Source of the DNA: Dactylorhiza incarnata | Lineage: Eukaryota > Streptophyta > Magnoliopsida > Asparagales > Orchidaceae | NCBI GenBank assembly: GCA_033032865.1 | Contig: JAWHQI010000201.1 | Span: forward strand, 745,501-809,500 | Direction of reading: 5' to 3' | DNA length: 64,000 nucleotides | Part shown: positions 53,937-64,000 of the stretch, in pieces | Layout of the letters: every line of letters begins with the position of its first letter | How positions within the stretch are numbered: the first letter of the stretch is position 1 | Position numbers and translations under genes: made by a program | The notes under the pieces: model-generated | Seen by the model: the letters and a program-made list of their open reading frames with translations, nothing else | Told to the model about the DNA's origin: nothing | The model's database searches: none

Positions 53937-55350
53937 TCAGCTATACGCACTCTTGTTTTGCACTTCTCCAGTGGCTTCCAGACCGGAGGTGAAAGCTTTT
54001 GGGCCAAAATTGGTGTTACCCAATTTTCCCCTAGCCTCCGCCTTCTCTCCACGGAGAGCAGCATAGCGTGCACAACGTAAGAGCCTCTCATAATTTAGCT
54101 TCTCCTCCGTTGGAGAGCGCCATCGTTCATAGTTTTTAGAATTTCTCACCTTAGTGATGAGTGGCTTCATTTCCGTCACCGCAGTGGCGACTGGATCAAC
54201 CCAAGAAACATAGCGTTTAATAGAGTTATTACATAAGTTATTGCAAAATAAGTATGGGACACTGTCCCGGGTTGAGTCCTGCTCAACAGGTTCAGAAGTG
54301 AAGTTCATCTCCCTCTCGGAGTCGTTCTCTTTTCAGACATCAACCTCTTCCTCTTCTCTAGTCAGCTGATCCTCTTTCTTTTCCTCACCAAATGTTTCTT
54401 CTTCTTTCCTGTATTCTACATCACTGAATAACTCATCAATAATAAAAGTGGGGGAGCAATTAGATGTTTCGTTCATAACCTCAGGGCAACTAGGGAGTGT
54501 CACTTTACTAGGTAAAATAACATAACCAGTAGAAAAATCCAGTGTAGCACCACTCTCCTTCAAGAATGGCACTCCCAAGATAGGAATGGATCGATTTTCG
54601 TGAGGTCCCAACACTTGGAAGTCGGCTATCACCACTGTCCCCTCGATTATAACTTCGACATTTTTCACTTCTCCCGCTGCCTGAATAACCGTCCCGTTAA
54701 CAAGCACGGGAGACTTCCGATCATCCATATCTATTTTAAGTTGCATTTTAGCAACTTCTTGCAATGCAAGAATGTTGCGGGATGATCCGGAGTCACATAA
54801 GGCAGTCGTCTCAACGTTATTGATGGAGCAGGTGACTACCAACTCCTTCGGGCTCCTCACTACCACTTCGGCAAGACTCTTCCCCGAATCTATGGGATTT
54901 TTTTCTGTATTGCTAGGGATAGTCCCTTGCGAATGCTCGGTAAGCACTTGAGACAATTGGCCCAATTGCATTTCCAAGTTTCGCATGGAAGCAGTTTGGC
55001 TTGCCATATTGGAGCGGGAAGCCTCCATAAACCTTTCCATATTTTCTTCTAAATTGCTTTTCTTGGGTGCCGGGGCACCTTGATTGTAACCCAGTAAAGG
55101 TGGCCTCGGTTGACTTTCGGAGGCATAAGCATCATTTTGATGCTGCCCCGGTTGCCATCGTTGGCCAGATGCATTTTGGTTCCATGAGAAATTGGGATGA
55201 TTTCTCACTCCTGGATTATAAGTATTTCCATAGGGTGACCCCCCTAGTTTGATTCCCTACATAATTAACAGACTCATTTAAGTTAAACTGGGTGAATTAA
55301 CCTGACAGCCCACCTCCTGGCATTCGTAAGCATGGTGACCACCACCTCCG
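53937..55350 (-). pseudogene. ATH2 gag C-terminal part and protease
   Basis: The main open segment is 55208-54333, with a TAG-type break at 54333-54335 and continuation in frame to a stop at 53937. It has Athila gag C-terminal wording (NHPNFSWNQNASG; MRNLEMQLGQLSQVL), then an aspartic protease (TTALCDSGSSRNIL; the usual hydrophobic residue before DSG is Cys) and SIPILGVPFLKESGATLDF. The tail after 54333 is basic and not recognised, replacing the RT expected here. Frame shifts separate it from the upstream gag portion. Confidence 0.82.
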
Positions 55351-55880
55351 CATCATTCGCAAGCGATATTCGTAGAGGGTATAGCAGCAGAAGGTATAGA
55401 TTCCACCGCAAAAAGACCTCGAGTTCCCCTAGGTGCGTTCCTCCCAACTGTCCAGAAAGTGATGAGGGACGCAATGTCTTGCAATATTCTCAAGGCTTCC
55501 TCCGGGGTGTGGTTCATTAAGGTGGCTCCAGCACCAGCATCAACCATTGCCCGATAGTTGGGCTCTATCGCGAAGTAGATGTTCTCCACTAGCTCCCACG
55601 GTCGGTGCACATGGCTTGGGCACTTGTGAAGAAGTTCATTGAAGCCCTCCCAAACCTCAGCGAGAGTATCCTAATCCGCCTGATGGAAAGTAGCAATATC
55701 CTGCCGAAGGATCACAATCTTGTCCACCGGATGGAACTTGGCGAGGAACTTAGACGTGAGGGCATCCCAAGTTGCGGCTGTACCTATAGGGATTGTATGG
55801 AGCCAGACCTTGGCTTTATCGCGCAGAGAGAATGGAAACAGTCTCAGTTTGACTGTTTCATCCGAGATTCCCGCCTAGCG
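55351..55880 (-). pseudogene. ATH2 gag middle part
   Basis: Right-to-left it reads an Athila capsid domain: LRLFPFSLRDKAKVWL, then KFHPVDKI, then FNELLHKCP and HRPWELVENIYFAIEPNYRAMVDAGAGATLM. It is separated from the gag N-terminus by COP1s and from the C-terminal part by stops near 55353. Confidence 0.82.
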
Positions 55881-55885
55881 GAACG

Positions 55886-56961
55886 TGTTGGGTTTTCTAT
55901 ACCCCTTCATAAGGGATGACATATCGAATATGCGCAGCGGAAATGAACAAGAACAACCCAAAAAGAGATCAACGGATCTTGCGGTCTTCATGATTCAAGA
56001 GAATATGAAAGCAAATATAAAATATACCTTCGCGGGATTGAGTCAACACTCAACCAAGGTGCTCCAAGAGAAATCCGAAATCTGCTTTGAGTTCTTCAAG
56101 GATCGAAATAGATCGATCCCTCTACAGAAGTCCACACAAGCGATGAAGAACCCTAGATTCTTGTCGCACAAGAACTAGGTCGGAGAAGGAAGCTCCCAAC
56201 GTCCTCACGGACTGCTAGGTCCGATCCAGAGGAGGCGGCGAGCGGCGGCGGCGACTAGCGGCGGCGGAACGTCGATCGGCGGAAGGAACGAGAACAGCCG
56301 GAACACTTCCGTCGTTCCTCTCTCGCGAAAAGGCTCGATCTGAAAAACCGTCTATATCGAAGCCCTAATCACGTCCTTTTATACACAAGGCATAAAATCG
56401 ACTATCCGCAGACCAGAGGGAAAAACAGAAAATCTGTCCAGATTTACATTCGCCGAATTCGACTAATCACATTAACTGAATTCGACTAATCACTATAACC
56501 GAATCCGGCGAAACCATTTCGGTGAATTCGACTATATAAATTCGGCTGTATAAATTCGGCGAAACCCTTTCGTCGAACTGTCATGATTCGGCTAAACCCT
56601 TTAGTCGAATCTGTAAGAAATTCGGTTAATCATATTAGTCGAATTTCATTAGTCGAATCAACTTAATTCGGTTAATCACATTAGCCGAATTTGACACAAT
56701 TCGGTTAAACCTTTTAGCCGAATTTGTCATGGATAAACCCATTCGTTTAAGCCCTTTAAACAATTTCCCGTTGAGACATTCTCAATTTAATTCCAAGCAG
56801 TCACAGGATTGGTCCTCCACTCATATCCAATATGAGTAAGACCAACACAATCCTTTCTCCAATTTCTCCAAACGCTTTTTTGTGCGACCCTATAGGCTCA
56901 TATTGCATTGGCAGCAAGACTAACTGTTGATTGCTTTGAGATAATCTAAGAAACTCCAACA
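55886..56961 (-). mobile_element. COP1s: solo Ty1/copia LTR
   Basis: 1076 bp with ends TGTTGG and CCAACA and duplication GAACG at 55881-55885 and 56962-56966. The minus-strand TATA box TATAAAAG is at 56376-56383. The U5 end has TTCCGCTGCGCATAT, seen in Tork-like copia LTRs. No primer site or genes are attached, so this is a solo LTR. It interrupts ATH2 gag. Confidence 0.9.
56448..56745 (-). repeat. ATTCGG/CCGAAT inverted motifs in COP1s U3
   Basis: About a dozen ATTCGGCTAA and TTAGTCGAAT motifs in alternating orientation over 300 bp, upstream of the minus-strand TATA box. Confidence 0.8.
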
Positions 56962-56966
56962 GAACG

Positions 56967-57360
56967 TTCCGCAAATTTCAGCAAACTCCGCCAGGTGAAG
57001 ATGTGCGTCTTCACTAGGAATCCCCGAGAACTATGTGTTGTTGCGGATAATATTCAGAATGGTCGGCTTGATTTCAAACTGGTTGTTCATGATATCTGGC
57101 CCGAATCCCGGATACACACTCCTGGTAGTTGGGGTGGTGTAATCCATCATTGTTCGTGGCCTTGGTCGAGCCGCATCCTGCTCATCCACCATAATATTCT
57201 GCCCCTCGTCGGGCACTCTCTGGCCGCCTCTGTGGCACTCTCCCTGGTTCAGATTATCTCCCATTTGCGCTCGTGCGACTGCAGCATGCCTCAGTGTGCG
57301 GGCAGTACTTTCGATTTCTGGATCAAAGGGTGCTAGATCCCTTACGACTTGCCCATGCAT
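56967..57360 (-). pseudogene. ATH2 gag N-terminus
   Basis: ATG at 57360 gives about 110 codons to TAG at 57031-57033, then the same frame continues (EDAHLHLAEFAEICGTF) to the COP1s insertion. NNQFEIKPTIL and EDAHLHLAEF match Athila gag N-termini. The TAG fits CAG to TAG decay. Confidence 0.85.
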
Positions 57361-57439
57361 AAACAAACAAAACACAAAAAGGAACAAAAATAAAAAACAC
57401 CCGCACCTATAACAAGGGTTCAAAACACAAAACACTTCA

Positions 57440-57468
57440 CGCCTACACTCCCCGGCAACGGCGCCAAA
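57440..57468 (-). promoter_or_regulatory. ATH2 primer binding site, Asp tRNA
   Basis: The minus strand reads TGGCGCCGTTGCCGGGGA, 18 nt complementary to plant Asp tRNA, a few bases from the 5' LTR. This is typical of Athila. Confidence 0.92.
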
Positions 57469-57472
57469 AACT

Positions 57473-58985
57473 TGTAGCAGTTTCGGCAAGTGCACCGGTC
57501 GCTGTCAAGTAATAATGGGAATAGCTTCCCCGAATGTCGATCTCTTGAGGAATGCAGGTTGTGATGAAGTGATTCGTGTCGTGAAATGATTGTTACAACG
57601 AGCGAAATAAGTAAAATAAGGGGGCTTTGGTTGGTTGGTCTAAACTAACAAACAAGAAAATAAAGATGCGGTTCGAAGTCACCGCTTCGCTTGGAGAGAT
57701 GAATGCGTCGGCCGCTATGCCGGGCTTCGTTAGGCGAGTGGACGGAAAGCAAGTATGTAATGTGAGGGTCGCAAACACCTCTTCGGTAATCGCCATTAGC
57801 CTTTGCTAACGTGAGTCTCAAGTGAGTTAATGGAGTGGATGCAGGTGAGTGGTGATGAAGTGCAACACAACGCAATATCCAAGGTTAAGAAAAATAAGAA
57901 GCACTTTCATTCATAGACAACTGAGAGTAATCATGTTCATTACAAACTAATGCATCCACAAAAGGGAAAAGGGGATAATAACCCAATAAAGAAGACTAGC
58001 CGTCGATCTCGACTGGAATAGTGGATTGTCAAACCACTTCTGGGCATAGTCGATGTATGCTTTCGGGACCAAGAGACTGACACTATCTCTGATCTTGCTC
58101 CGTCATCTTCGTTCGTCAGGTTTTCTTCTTCTTCTTCCAAACTGAGGTTGCATAACTCGGAAATGGTGTTGTTGACGACCCGGAATGCTCCCACACTCTT
58201 GGAATATTCTAGGGTTTCACCGGAGAATGGTTCCCGGATGAAGGAGATGAGTGGGGATGGAGGAGGAGCTAAAATGGTGCTGGGCGGAGCTTAAAATCGT
58301 GGAATGGAAGTCCATTCTCCGCATATCCAGGCCGACAGATTTCCTGGCTTATAAACAAAAATAGCAGAAATTTTGTCATGCATGGTCGAACGCACGACCG
58401 TGTGTAGACCGTGCAATATTTACAAAGAAGCAGTGCCTTGAGGAAGAAGCAGCAACACCCGTGCACTTTACCCACTTACGGTTGAAGATGCCCGTGTGTA
58501 AAAACGCACGACCAATTCCAGATGGCCGAAAAACTAGGCTTACCACGCGATCGTGCATTTTCTTCGCGCACGGGCAACTGCCCGTTCGTAAAAATGCATG
58601 ATCAACGACATAACATCGTTTTCTACCCCAGATGAGGGTGCACGACCGCAACCATCTGTGCGTCAAGGAAAATGCACGACCGTGCAATATATGCAGACAT
58701 GAACACTGGGTAAAATAGGATGATCCATCCACCTGCATAAACATCAACATTGCTGGGAATACCCTTCCAGCTCAATATAAATACAAAATAAAAGATTAGG
58801 AGCATCATGTGCTTACCCCCAACAACAAGAAGCACAAAAGCAAACCAAAACGGGCCTAAATAGTGCATATAGCGCTGAAGTGATTATAAGAGAAATACAA
58901 GCAATAATAGCTCGAATAGGACGTGCACAAGAGTGAAAACTAGCCCGGATGAGTCCACAAAAGTGTATATAAATGGGACTCATCA
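57473..58985 (-). repeat. ATH2 5' LTR (promoter copy)
   Basis: 1513 bp. Inner end TGTAGCAG next to the primer site, outer end GGACTCATCA followed by AATGG. Pairs with 50659-52174. Confidence 0.92.
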
Positions 58986-58990
58986 AATGG

Positions 58991-60050
58991 TCAGCGATAG
59001 AGCATAAGAATGCAGAGTACATAGATAACTGAATTGAAATTAATTTATAAGGATGCCCATACAAGCTTATAAATTAAGGATCCGAACATAAAGTAACCCA
59101 TCATATAAAGGTGCCCTTAGTTTATATGATGACGATCCAATGCGGTGTAATGCTATGATCATGAAAGGATGAATGCAATGCAATAATTATGATAAGATGG
59201 CTCACCCATGCAGATTTGCTATGTCGACATAGACCTGTACTTCCCACTTTTTGAGGGTAGCTAACCTCTCAGGCGCCCCCGTCGTGGCCAAATGGTGGCA
59301 GTGGAATGGTCTTCTCCACTTCTGGTGGGTATGCACACTACCAGACCTAGGCCTTACGTTCGCCTTGATGCTAAGAACATAACAGTGGAGCACCTGCGTA
59401 TTGGACTCGGAAAGGGTCTTGGGAAGTAAACACCAAGAGCACGGCCCAACCGGTAACTATGCACGGAAGGGGTCTTTGGAAGTAAACACAAATAGCACAG
59501 CCCAACCGGCCAAGATATATCTGCCACCTCCGGTCGGTGTGACGACTGGCGAGCCCGTAGATCTGCCACAAGCAATCCTTCAACCAGGATCATTACAACA
59601 CTATGTGTAAACAATGCACATTCATGTAATTCCCATGCATAATCTGTGCTACCTAGCACCGAAGGACTCACGAAAGGAGTCTTACGACACTTCTCCTCAT
59701 ACAATCAAAGCTGATGCTAATTAGCATCCAAGGCCCACAACCGTCGGGCCCTTAACATTGCCCCATAAGATAAGACCATATCTTATAACCTGCATCAAGC
59801 CATCATGGCTACCCATACTGAGCGGTTATTACTCTTGTGTTGTGGCGTGCGTATGACACAGAAATTACTCTATAAGACCCTGCAGGACTACTTGTGTGTA
59901 TAGAGACATATTCATATCTTATAAATTCCTCATTCAATTATGCATCATAATGTCCAATTTTAGAACCATAACATTCTTCTACACCTCGCCCAATTGACAT
60001 GGGAACCTAGGAAACCCTACCACACCAAAGGAGGAGAACCTGAAGTTCTC
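58991..60050. other. Unassigned sequence right of ATH2
   Basis: No gene. It has a TA-rich part, a direct duplication of about 66 bp (around 59400-59510, GAAGTAAACACAAATAGCAC-like), and short hairpins. Probably LTR or leader of the element ATH2 landed in, but I cannot assign it. Confidence 0.35.
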
Positions 60051-60210
60051 TGTTTGCTAGCGCTGGTAGTAGCGCTACCACCGGGTGCTAGTGATCCAGT
60101 CGACACACCTTCCTATTGATAATTGGGTGTCAACGGGAAGTTATCCCTTCCCGTCGACCAGTCGACTCGCTAGCGCCGGCGGTAGGGCCACCGCTGGGCG
60201 CTAGTGATTC
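60051..60210. repeat. Cluster of long-stem hairpins
   Basis: Two related palindromic blocks (GCTAGCGC...GGTGCTAG at about 60057-60092, and CTAGCGCC...GGGCGCTAG at about 60170-60206) flank a third hairpin (CGGGAAG...CTTCCCG, about 60133-60158). Possibly part of the COP2 LTR or of the unassigned element. Confidence 0.6.
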
Positions 60211-60469
60211 TACCTATTGAGAATGTTACCCTCAATGTTCCCTTGATTTGAAGAAGCATCACACTCAATGCTAAGTATAGGTTTTATTTGATAAACCCTA
60301 TTTCATCTCATGACTATCCAGGGTTAGCTTATTCCAAGATGGAAAGAAAGTTCAGTTGTTTATTGTCAAAACTGCTGAGACACACTCTCTGTCTCGGCTG
60401 AACCGCTGAGTCATGGCCAGGAGCCGCTGAGAAGGTGTGTTGGGTATTGTATCCACAATAACCTGGATT

Positions 60470-61933
60470 TGAAGGTGCCCCTAGTGAACTAAATTGAATT
60501 GAGTATGTATTTGATGAATTCTCTTTAGATGTGTTGTGACAGGTCATAATGCTAAGTGCACACCAAAGTCAGGTTGCAATGGATCACCAAACACAGTTCT
60601 AGACAATGTAATCCCTCATTGTGTAGAACAAAGTGTTGGTCCATGTGTAATCTCTCTTTTGGGGTGCACTTCATATTCTCACAACTGAAGGCTTTCAAGG
60701 TTGAGGAGTGGAGCAGGTTTTCAGAAGAAAAGGAATTTTTGCTAAGTCAATTCGTCGAGATGTCACGTGAAGTCCCGATGACTCCCGACGAATCCAGACA
60801 GAAGCCAGTTTTCCTGTCTAAAGAAGAAATTTCTGTGGCTAAGTCCATTCGTCGGATGTTCACGTGAACTCCCGACTAATATCGACGAATGCTGACAGAA
60901 GTCAAAAAGGCAGCGATGTGAAGGATTTTGTGCGGCTAAGTCAATTCATCTAAAGTTCTCGAGAACTCCCGACGAATTCCGACGAATGAAAACAGAGATG
61001 GTTTTCAAGCCTTTGTTCAGTCTTTTTAATGGCTAAGTCAATTCGTCGAGTGTTCATGTGAAGTCTCGACGAATGACGGACAGACGGATTTCAAAAATAT
61101 GTTTCGTTTTTGAAAATTAGGGTTGGCGGCCATGTGCAGCACTCGTGTCGATCATTCCTTGTCTGTCTCCCTAGCCGTTGGAGTTCTTCTTATAAATAGT
61201 CTTCTATTTTAGGGCAAAAACAATTATTCAACCCGATTAAAAAAAGAGAAGAACCCAGCCGTCTTCCTCCTTGCTCGCTGAATAAGTTTTTCTGAGATCT
61301 AACTTCTGCGCCCTCAAGACTCGTTCTTCAGTGCTATTAGAGATTTCTCAGATAAGAAGGCCTTTGATCTTTTTGCTGCTCCATACTTTTGAAGATCTTT
61401 TCAAGAAAATCAAAGGGCCTATTCAGATCAGTTTTGCCGAGTTTCCTTTCTTCCAAATATTTGAAGATCCAAGCTTTAGTTCTCAAGGAAGAAGAAGACT
61501 CAGTTTTTCAAGATCTGAAGTTAATCTCTGTTGAGTTTTAATAGAAGTATTTTATTTCAAACTCTATTTGATTCTAGTAGGAGATTTTTCTCTGAGTTAT
61601 TTTGTAGGAGCATTTTGGTCTGAGTTGTAGGAGTTTATCTCCGAGTGCTTTTATAGGAGAGGTTGTTCTCCGAGTTTGTAAGAGCCGTTGTCTCCTAGTG
61701 TAGGATTTGTTGATAAATCCGAGTTTTGGTGAAGTTGCCGACGCTAGCCCGAAGTGCTAGATAGGCGAAGCGGGAGAGAGGAGTACCCACCTTGGGGAAC
61801 CTCTATAAATCTTGTGTCTCTGTGCTGTGATTTTTCTTGTTGTGTGTGTACTTAATTTTTATTCCGCAATCGCAGTAGAGAGCACCTATTCACCCCCCCT
61901 TTAAGTGATTTAGGTAGACAACGATTTCTTTCA
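60470..61933 (+). repeat. COP2 LTR (start uncertain)
   Basis: The 3' end is firm: TTTCA at 61929-61933 followed by the primer site. TATAAATA is at 61191-61198. The left border could not be fixed. U3 carries about four units of 95-100 bp at 60735-61085, each with ATTCGTCG and CGACGAAT. No genes. Confidence 0.6.
60735..61085 (+). repeat. About 100-bp repeats with ATTCGTCG/CGACGAAT arms
   Basis: Four units, each starting CTAAGTCAATTCGTCG or close and containing the complementary CGACGAAT 30-40 bp on, upstream of the TATA box. Confidence 0.8.
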
Positions 61934-61935
61934 AT

Positions 61936-61951
61936 TGGTATCAGAGCTAGG
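61936..61951 (+). promoter_or_regulatory. COP2 primer binding site, initiator-Met tRNA
   Basis: TGGTATCAGAGCTAGG, with the first 12 nt perfect to the Met-tRNA complement, two bases after the LTR end. Confidence 0.93.
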
Positions 61952-62012
61952 TTATCTTTAAGAGGTTAACACCTAGATTAAAGATCCCTCTTCGTTGTCA
62001 AGATCTCTCTCT

Positions 62013-64000
62013 ATGGACAGAGGCATGCAAAAATTTTCCTCCAAGCCACCAGTTTGCACTAAGGAAAATTTCCCCATGTGGAAGGAAAGAGTTATCTTCT
62101 ACATGGAAGCAAATGATCCCCGAATCTCCCAGATAGTTAAGGAAGGTCCCGTCATTCCTACAGTTGCTTCTACCATTGATCCCACCAAAAAGGTGCCAAA
62201 GAAACTAATGGATATAACAAAGGATGAAATTGCACTTGTCACTCTTGACAAGAAAACAAAGCACATCATAGCAGGTGCAGTTGATGATTCAATGCTACAA
62301 AATCTTATTCACTGCAAGTCTGCAAAAGAGATGTGGGATTCTATTGTGGTTCTAATGGAAGGTACTGAAGAAGTTCGAGATGACAGGAAATCTTTGCTAA
62401 ACCAAGAATATGAAGCCTTCAAGCAACAAGGCAAAGACACAATTTCTGACACTTACGAAAAATTCTTCAAGATCATAAATGGTTTGAGAAACTATGGAAG
62501 GGAATTCACCACGGGTGAACTAAACGATAAATTCCTTAGATCCCTGTCTAAGGAATGGGACCCCAAGGTGATAGCTATTAGAGAATATGGCAAGTTGGCT
62601 ACTACCGAGCCACAGATTCTATATGGGAAGCTGCTTTCCCATGAGCTGAAGTTGAATATCAGGAAGACTGAAGAGGAAAGCAGTAGGAGCTCTGGCAAGG
62701 AAAAGCCCATTGCTCTAAAGGCTGAAAGCTCCCAGAGAAGCAGGGCCATGTCCCCTGTGAGAGATGAATCTTCTGAGGATAAAGCTGAAAACACCTCAGA
62801 AGAATCAGAACTATCTGAAGGAGAATTCTCCCTCCTCTCTAAGTAATTCAAAAGGTTGCTTAACAAGAGGAGACAAACGAGAAAAGGCTCATCTTCCTCA
62901 AGAGATCACAGGAGATCACACCATGACAGAAACGACAGGTATGGTTCTAAGTCGAACAAACATGATTATACTGAACCCGTTTGTTATTGTTGTAAAAAGC
63001 CAGGGCACATGATAGCTGATTGCCCACACAAGAAGAAGGAATCTTCAAGAAAAGAAGAAAAGAAGTCCTTCAAAGGAAAGAAGATAGAGAAGAAGTGTTT
63101 TGTTTCCAACAAGTCCAAGACTCTGAGTGATAGTGACTCAAATTAGTCTAACTCAGATGAAGAGGCATTCTTTGGACTAATGGCCATGTCAGATGATGAC
63201 AAAGATATTGTTCCTTTCATCGGTCAGGTATTATCTTCCACACCTCTTTCATGTTCAGAAACGGCATCTGATGCTAATGAAAGCTACTATTCGAAAGAGG
63301 ATTCTGAGTTGACTGCTAAGTATGAGGAAATGTTGAAGGGGTTTAATAAGTGTCGAAAGCTTGTTAAAATTCAATCAAAGGAGATTCAATCCCTAAAGGA
63401 TCAAGAATCAAACCTGAGAAAGGAGATTGAAGAGTTTAACCTACTCAGGGATGAAATCTTATCCTTGAAGATTGCTCTCTCCGAGGCCACTTCAGCAGGC
63501 ATTCAGAAGAGTGAAATTATCAATGATTTGATGAAACAGCTTGAGGCTGAAAAGAAGATCACAATGAACTTCTCTAAGCCCAAGACAGTTTTGCCTATCA
63601 TAGACACTTTCACTGCTGGTTCTGGTAGTAGTGGTTTGGGCCATGTTGCTGAAAAGAGCCTAAGCAAGTCAGCCAAAAGAAGAGCGGCTAAAGCAAAGGG
63701 TAAAGGTCCACAGTGTGCTCCAAATTTCAAGAAGGTGATTTTTCCTACGAACACCTATGATTTTGAGAGCATGTATGGTCACTTCAGCTGACCAACTCAT
63801 GTTGAGCCTGCCAAGGTGAACTTAGTGTGGACCAGACCCAGAAACTTTGGATCTAGCTCCCTCAAGACTCCTTTTGAGGAAGTTCAATTGAAGCACCATG
63901 GACCATTCGTTCATGGATCAAATTCTAAGAAAGCACTGCAGGTCAAGCCTATTGTGCCTAAGAATTATGTATGTTGCACCAACGAGGCTTCTACCTCCAA
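62013..64000 (+). pseudogene. COP2 gag(-pol), one frame with three in-frame stops
   Basis: The start ATG at 62013 begins MDRGMQKFSSKPP. Then comes the copia gag domain (FPMWKERVIFYMEAND, MWDSIVVLMEGTEEV, LRNYGREFTTGELNDKFLRSL) to TAA at 62844-62846. The same frame continues with a Lys/Arg/Ser stretch, the CCHC knuckle (CYCCKKPGHMIADC, about 62983-63024) to TAG at 63144-63146. It then continues with a long coiled coil and a basic KRRAAKAKGKG block to TGA at 63789-63791, after which the frame stays open to the window end. No frameshift is seen. Readthrough of one stop is conceivable, but three suggest decay. Confidence 0.85.

Larger units (their letters stand above)
50659..58985 (-). mobile_element. 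ATH2: non-autonomous Athila-type element
   Basis: LTRs at 50659-52174 and 57473-58985, target duplication AATGG at 50654-50658 and 58986-58990. The primer site for Asp tRNA lies inside the right LTR. In minus orientation the LTR starts TGATGAGTCC, and the pre-LTR purine tract is GTAAGTCTGGGGGTG. The interior encodes gag and protease but has no RT, RNase H or integrase. It is interrupted by the solo LTR COP1s. The element needs enzymes from a relative. Confidence 0.92.
61934..64000 (+). mobile_element. COP2: SIRE-like Ty1/copia element, 5' part
   Basis: LTR, Met primer site and a long gag; the element runs off the window. The large gag with a coiled-coil stretch after the zinc knuckle suits the SIRE/Maximus group. 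Confidence 0.85.

Noticed and set aside
55605..55919. 104-codon plus-strand frame
   Set aside because: Shadow of ATH2 gag on the minus strand.

Overview
The window is a block of plant repetitive DNA. I see no host gene. Everything I can identify belongs to LTR retrotransposons or small derivatives, inserted into one another in both orientations. The mix points to a flowering-plant, probably dicot, heterochromatic region: Athila, Tat, Tekay-type and chromodomain Ty3/gypsy elements, SIRE-like and Tork-like Ty1/copia LTRs, and 5S-rRNA-bearing Cassandra-type TRIM units. The species cannot be named from sequence alone.

Layout of the left half. The outermost element is a decayed Tekay-type Ty3 element (T1). 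Its 5' LTR tail is at 22686-23146, its ruined interior at 23147-25790, and its split 3' LTR at 25791-28358 plus 45065-47810. An Athila element (ATH1, + strand, 1-22685, 5' end outside the window) sits in T1's 5' LTR. ATH1 is split by a chromovirus (CHR1, - strand, 2898-21428, duplication GATTT). CHR1's integrase is split by a Tekay-type element (TEK2, - strand, 5287-15880, duplication GTGGT).

Layout of the middle. T1's 3' LTR holds a solo Tekay-type LTR (TEK3s, 28359-45059, duplication ACCTG/ACCTA). That LTR holds a young, apparently intact Tat element (TAT1, - strand, 31036-44909, duplication GACGC, LTRs differing at one position that I could find). TAT1 has one uninterrupted 1872-codon gag-pol frame. 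On the opposite strand it has two intron-containing genes with consensus splice sites. One of these looks like the 'gypsy-type putative transposase' family (Transposase_28); I do not recognise the other. Between them and gag-pol lies a non-coding stretch with tandem repeats and four units whose flanking stems co-vary.

Layout of the right end. From 47811 there is a 243-bp fold-back element with a tRNA-like middle, three Cassandra-type LTR units carrying 5S rRNA sequence, a copia LTR scrap and a Tat gag-protease scrap. These are followed by a non-autonomous Athila (ATH2, - strand, 50659-58985, duplication AATGG) holding a solo copia LTR (COP1s, 55886-56961, duplication GAACG). The window ends in a SIRE-like copia element (COP2, + strand) with LTR, Met-tRNA primer site and a stop-interrupted gag.

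How it works together: each element carries the usual gag (particle), protease, reverse transcriptase, RNase H and integrase set. Only TAT1 looks capable of making all of them. The others carry nonsense codons, frameshifts or insertions. Many of the nonsense codons fit C-to-T change at methylated cytosine.
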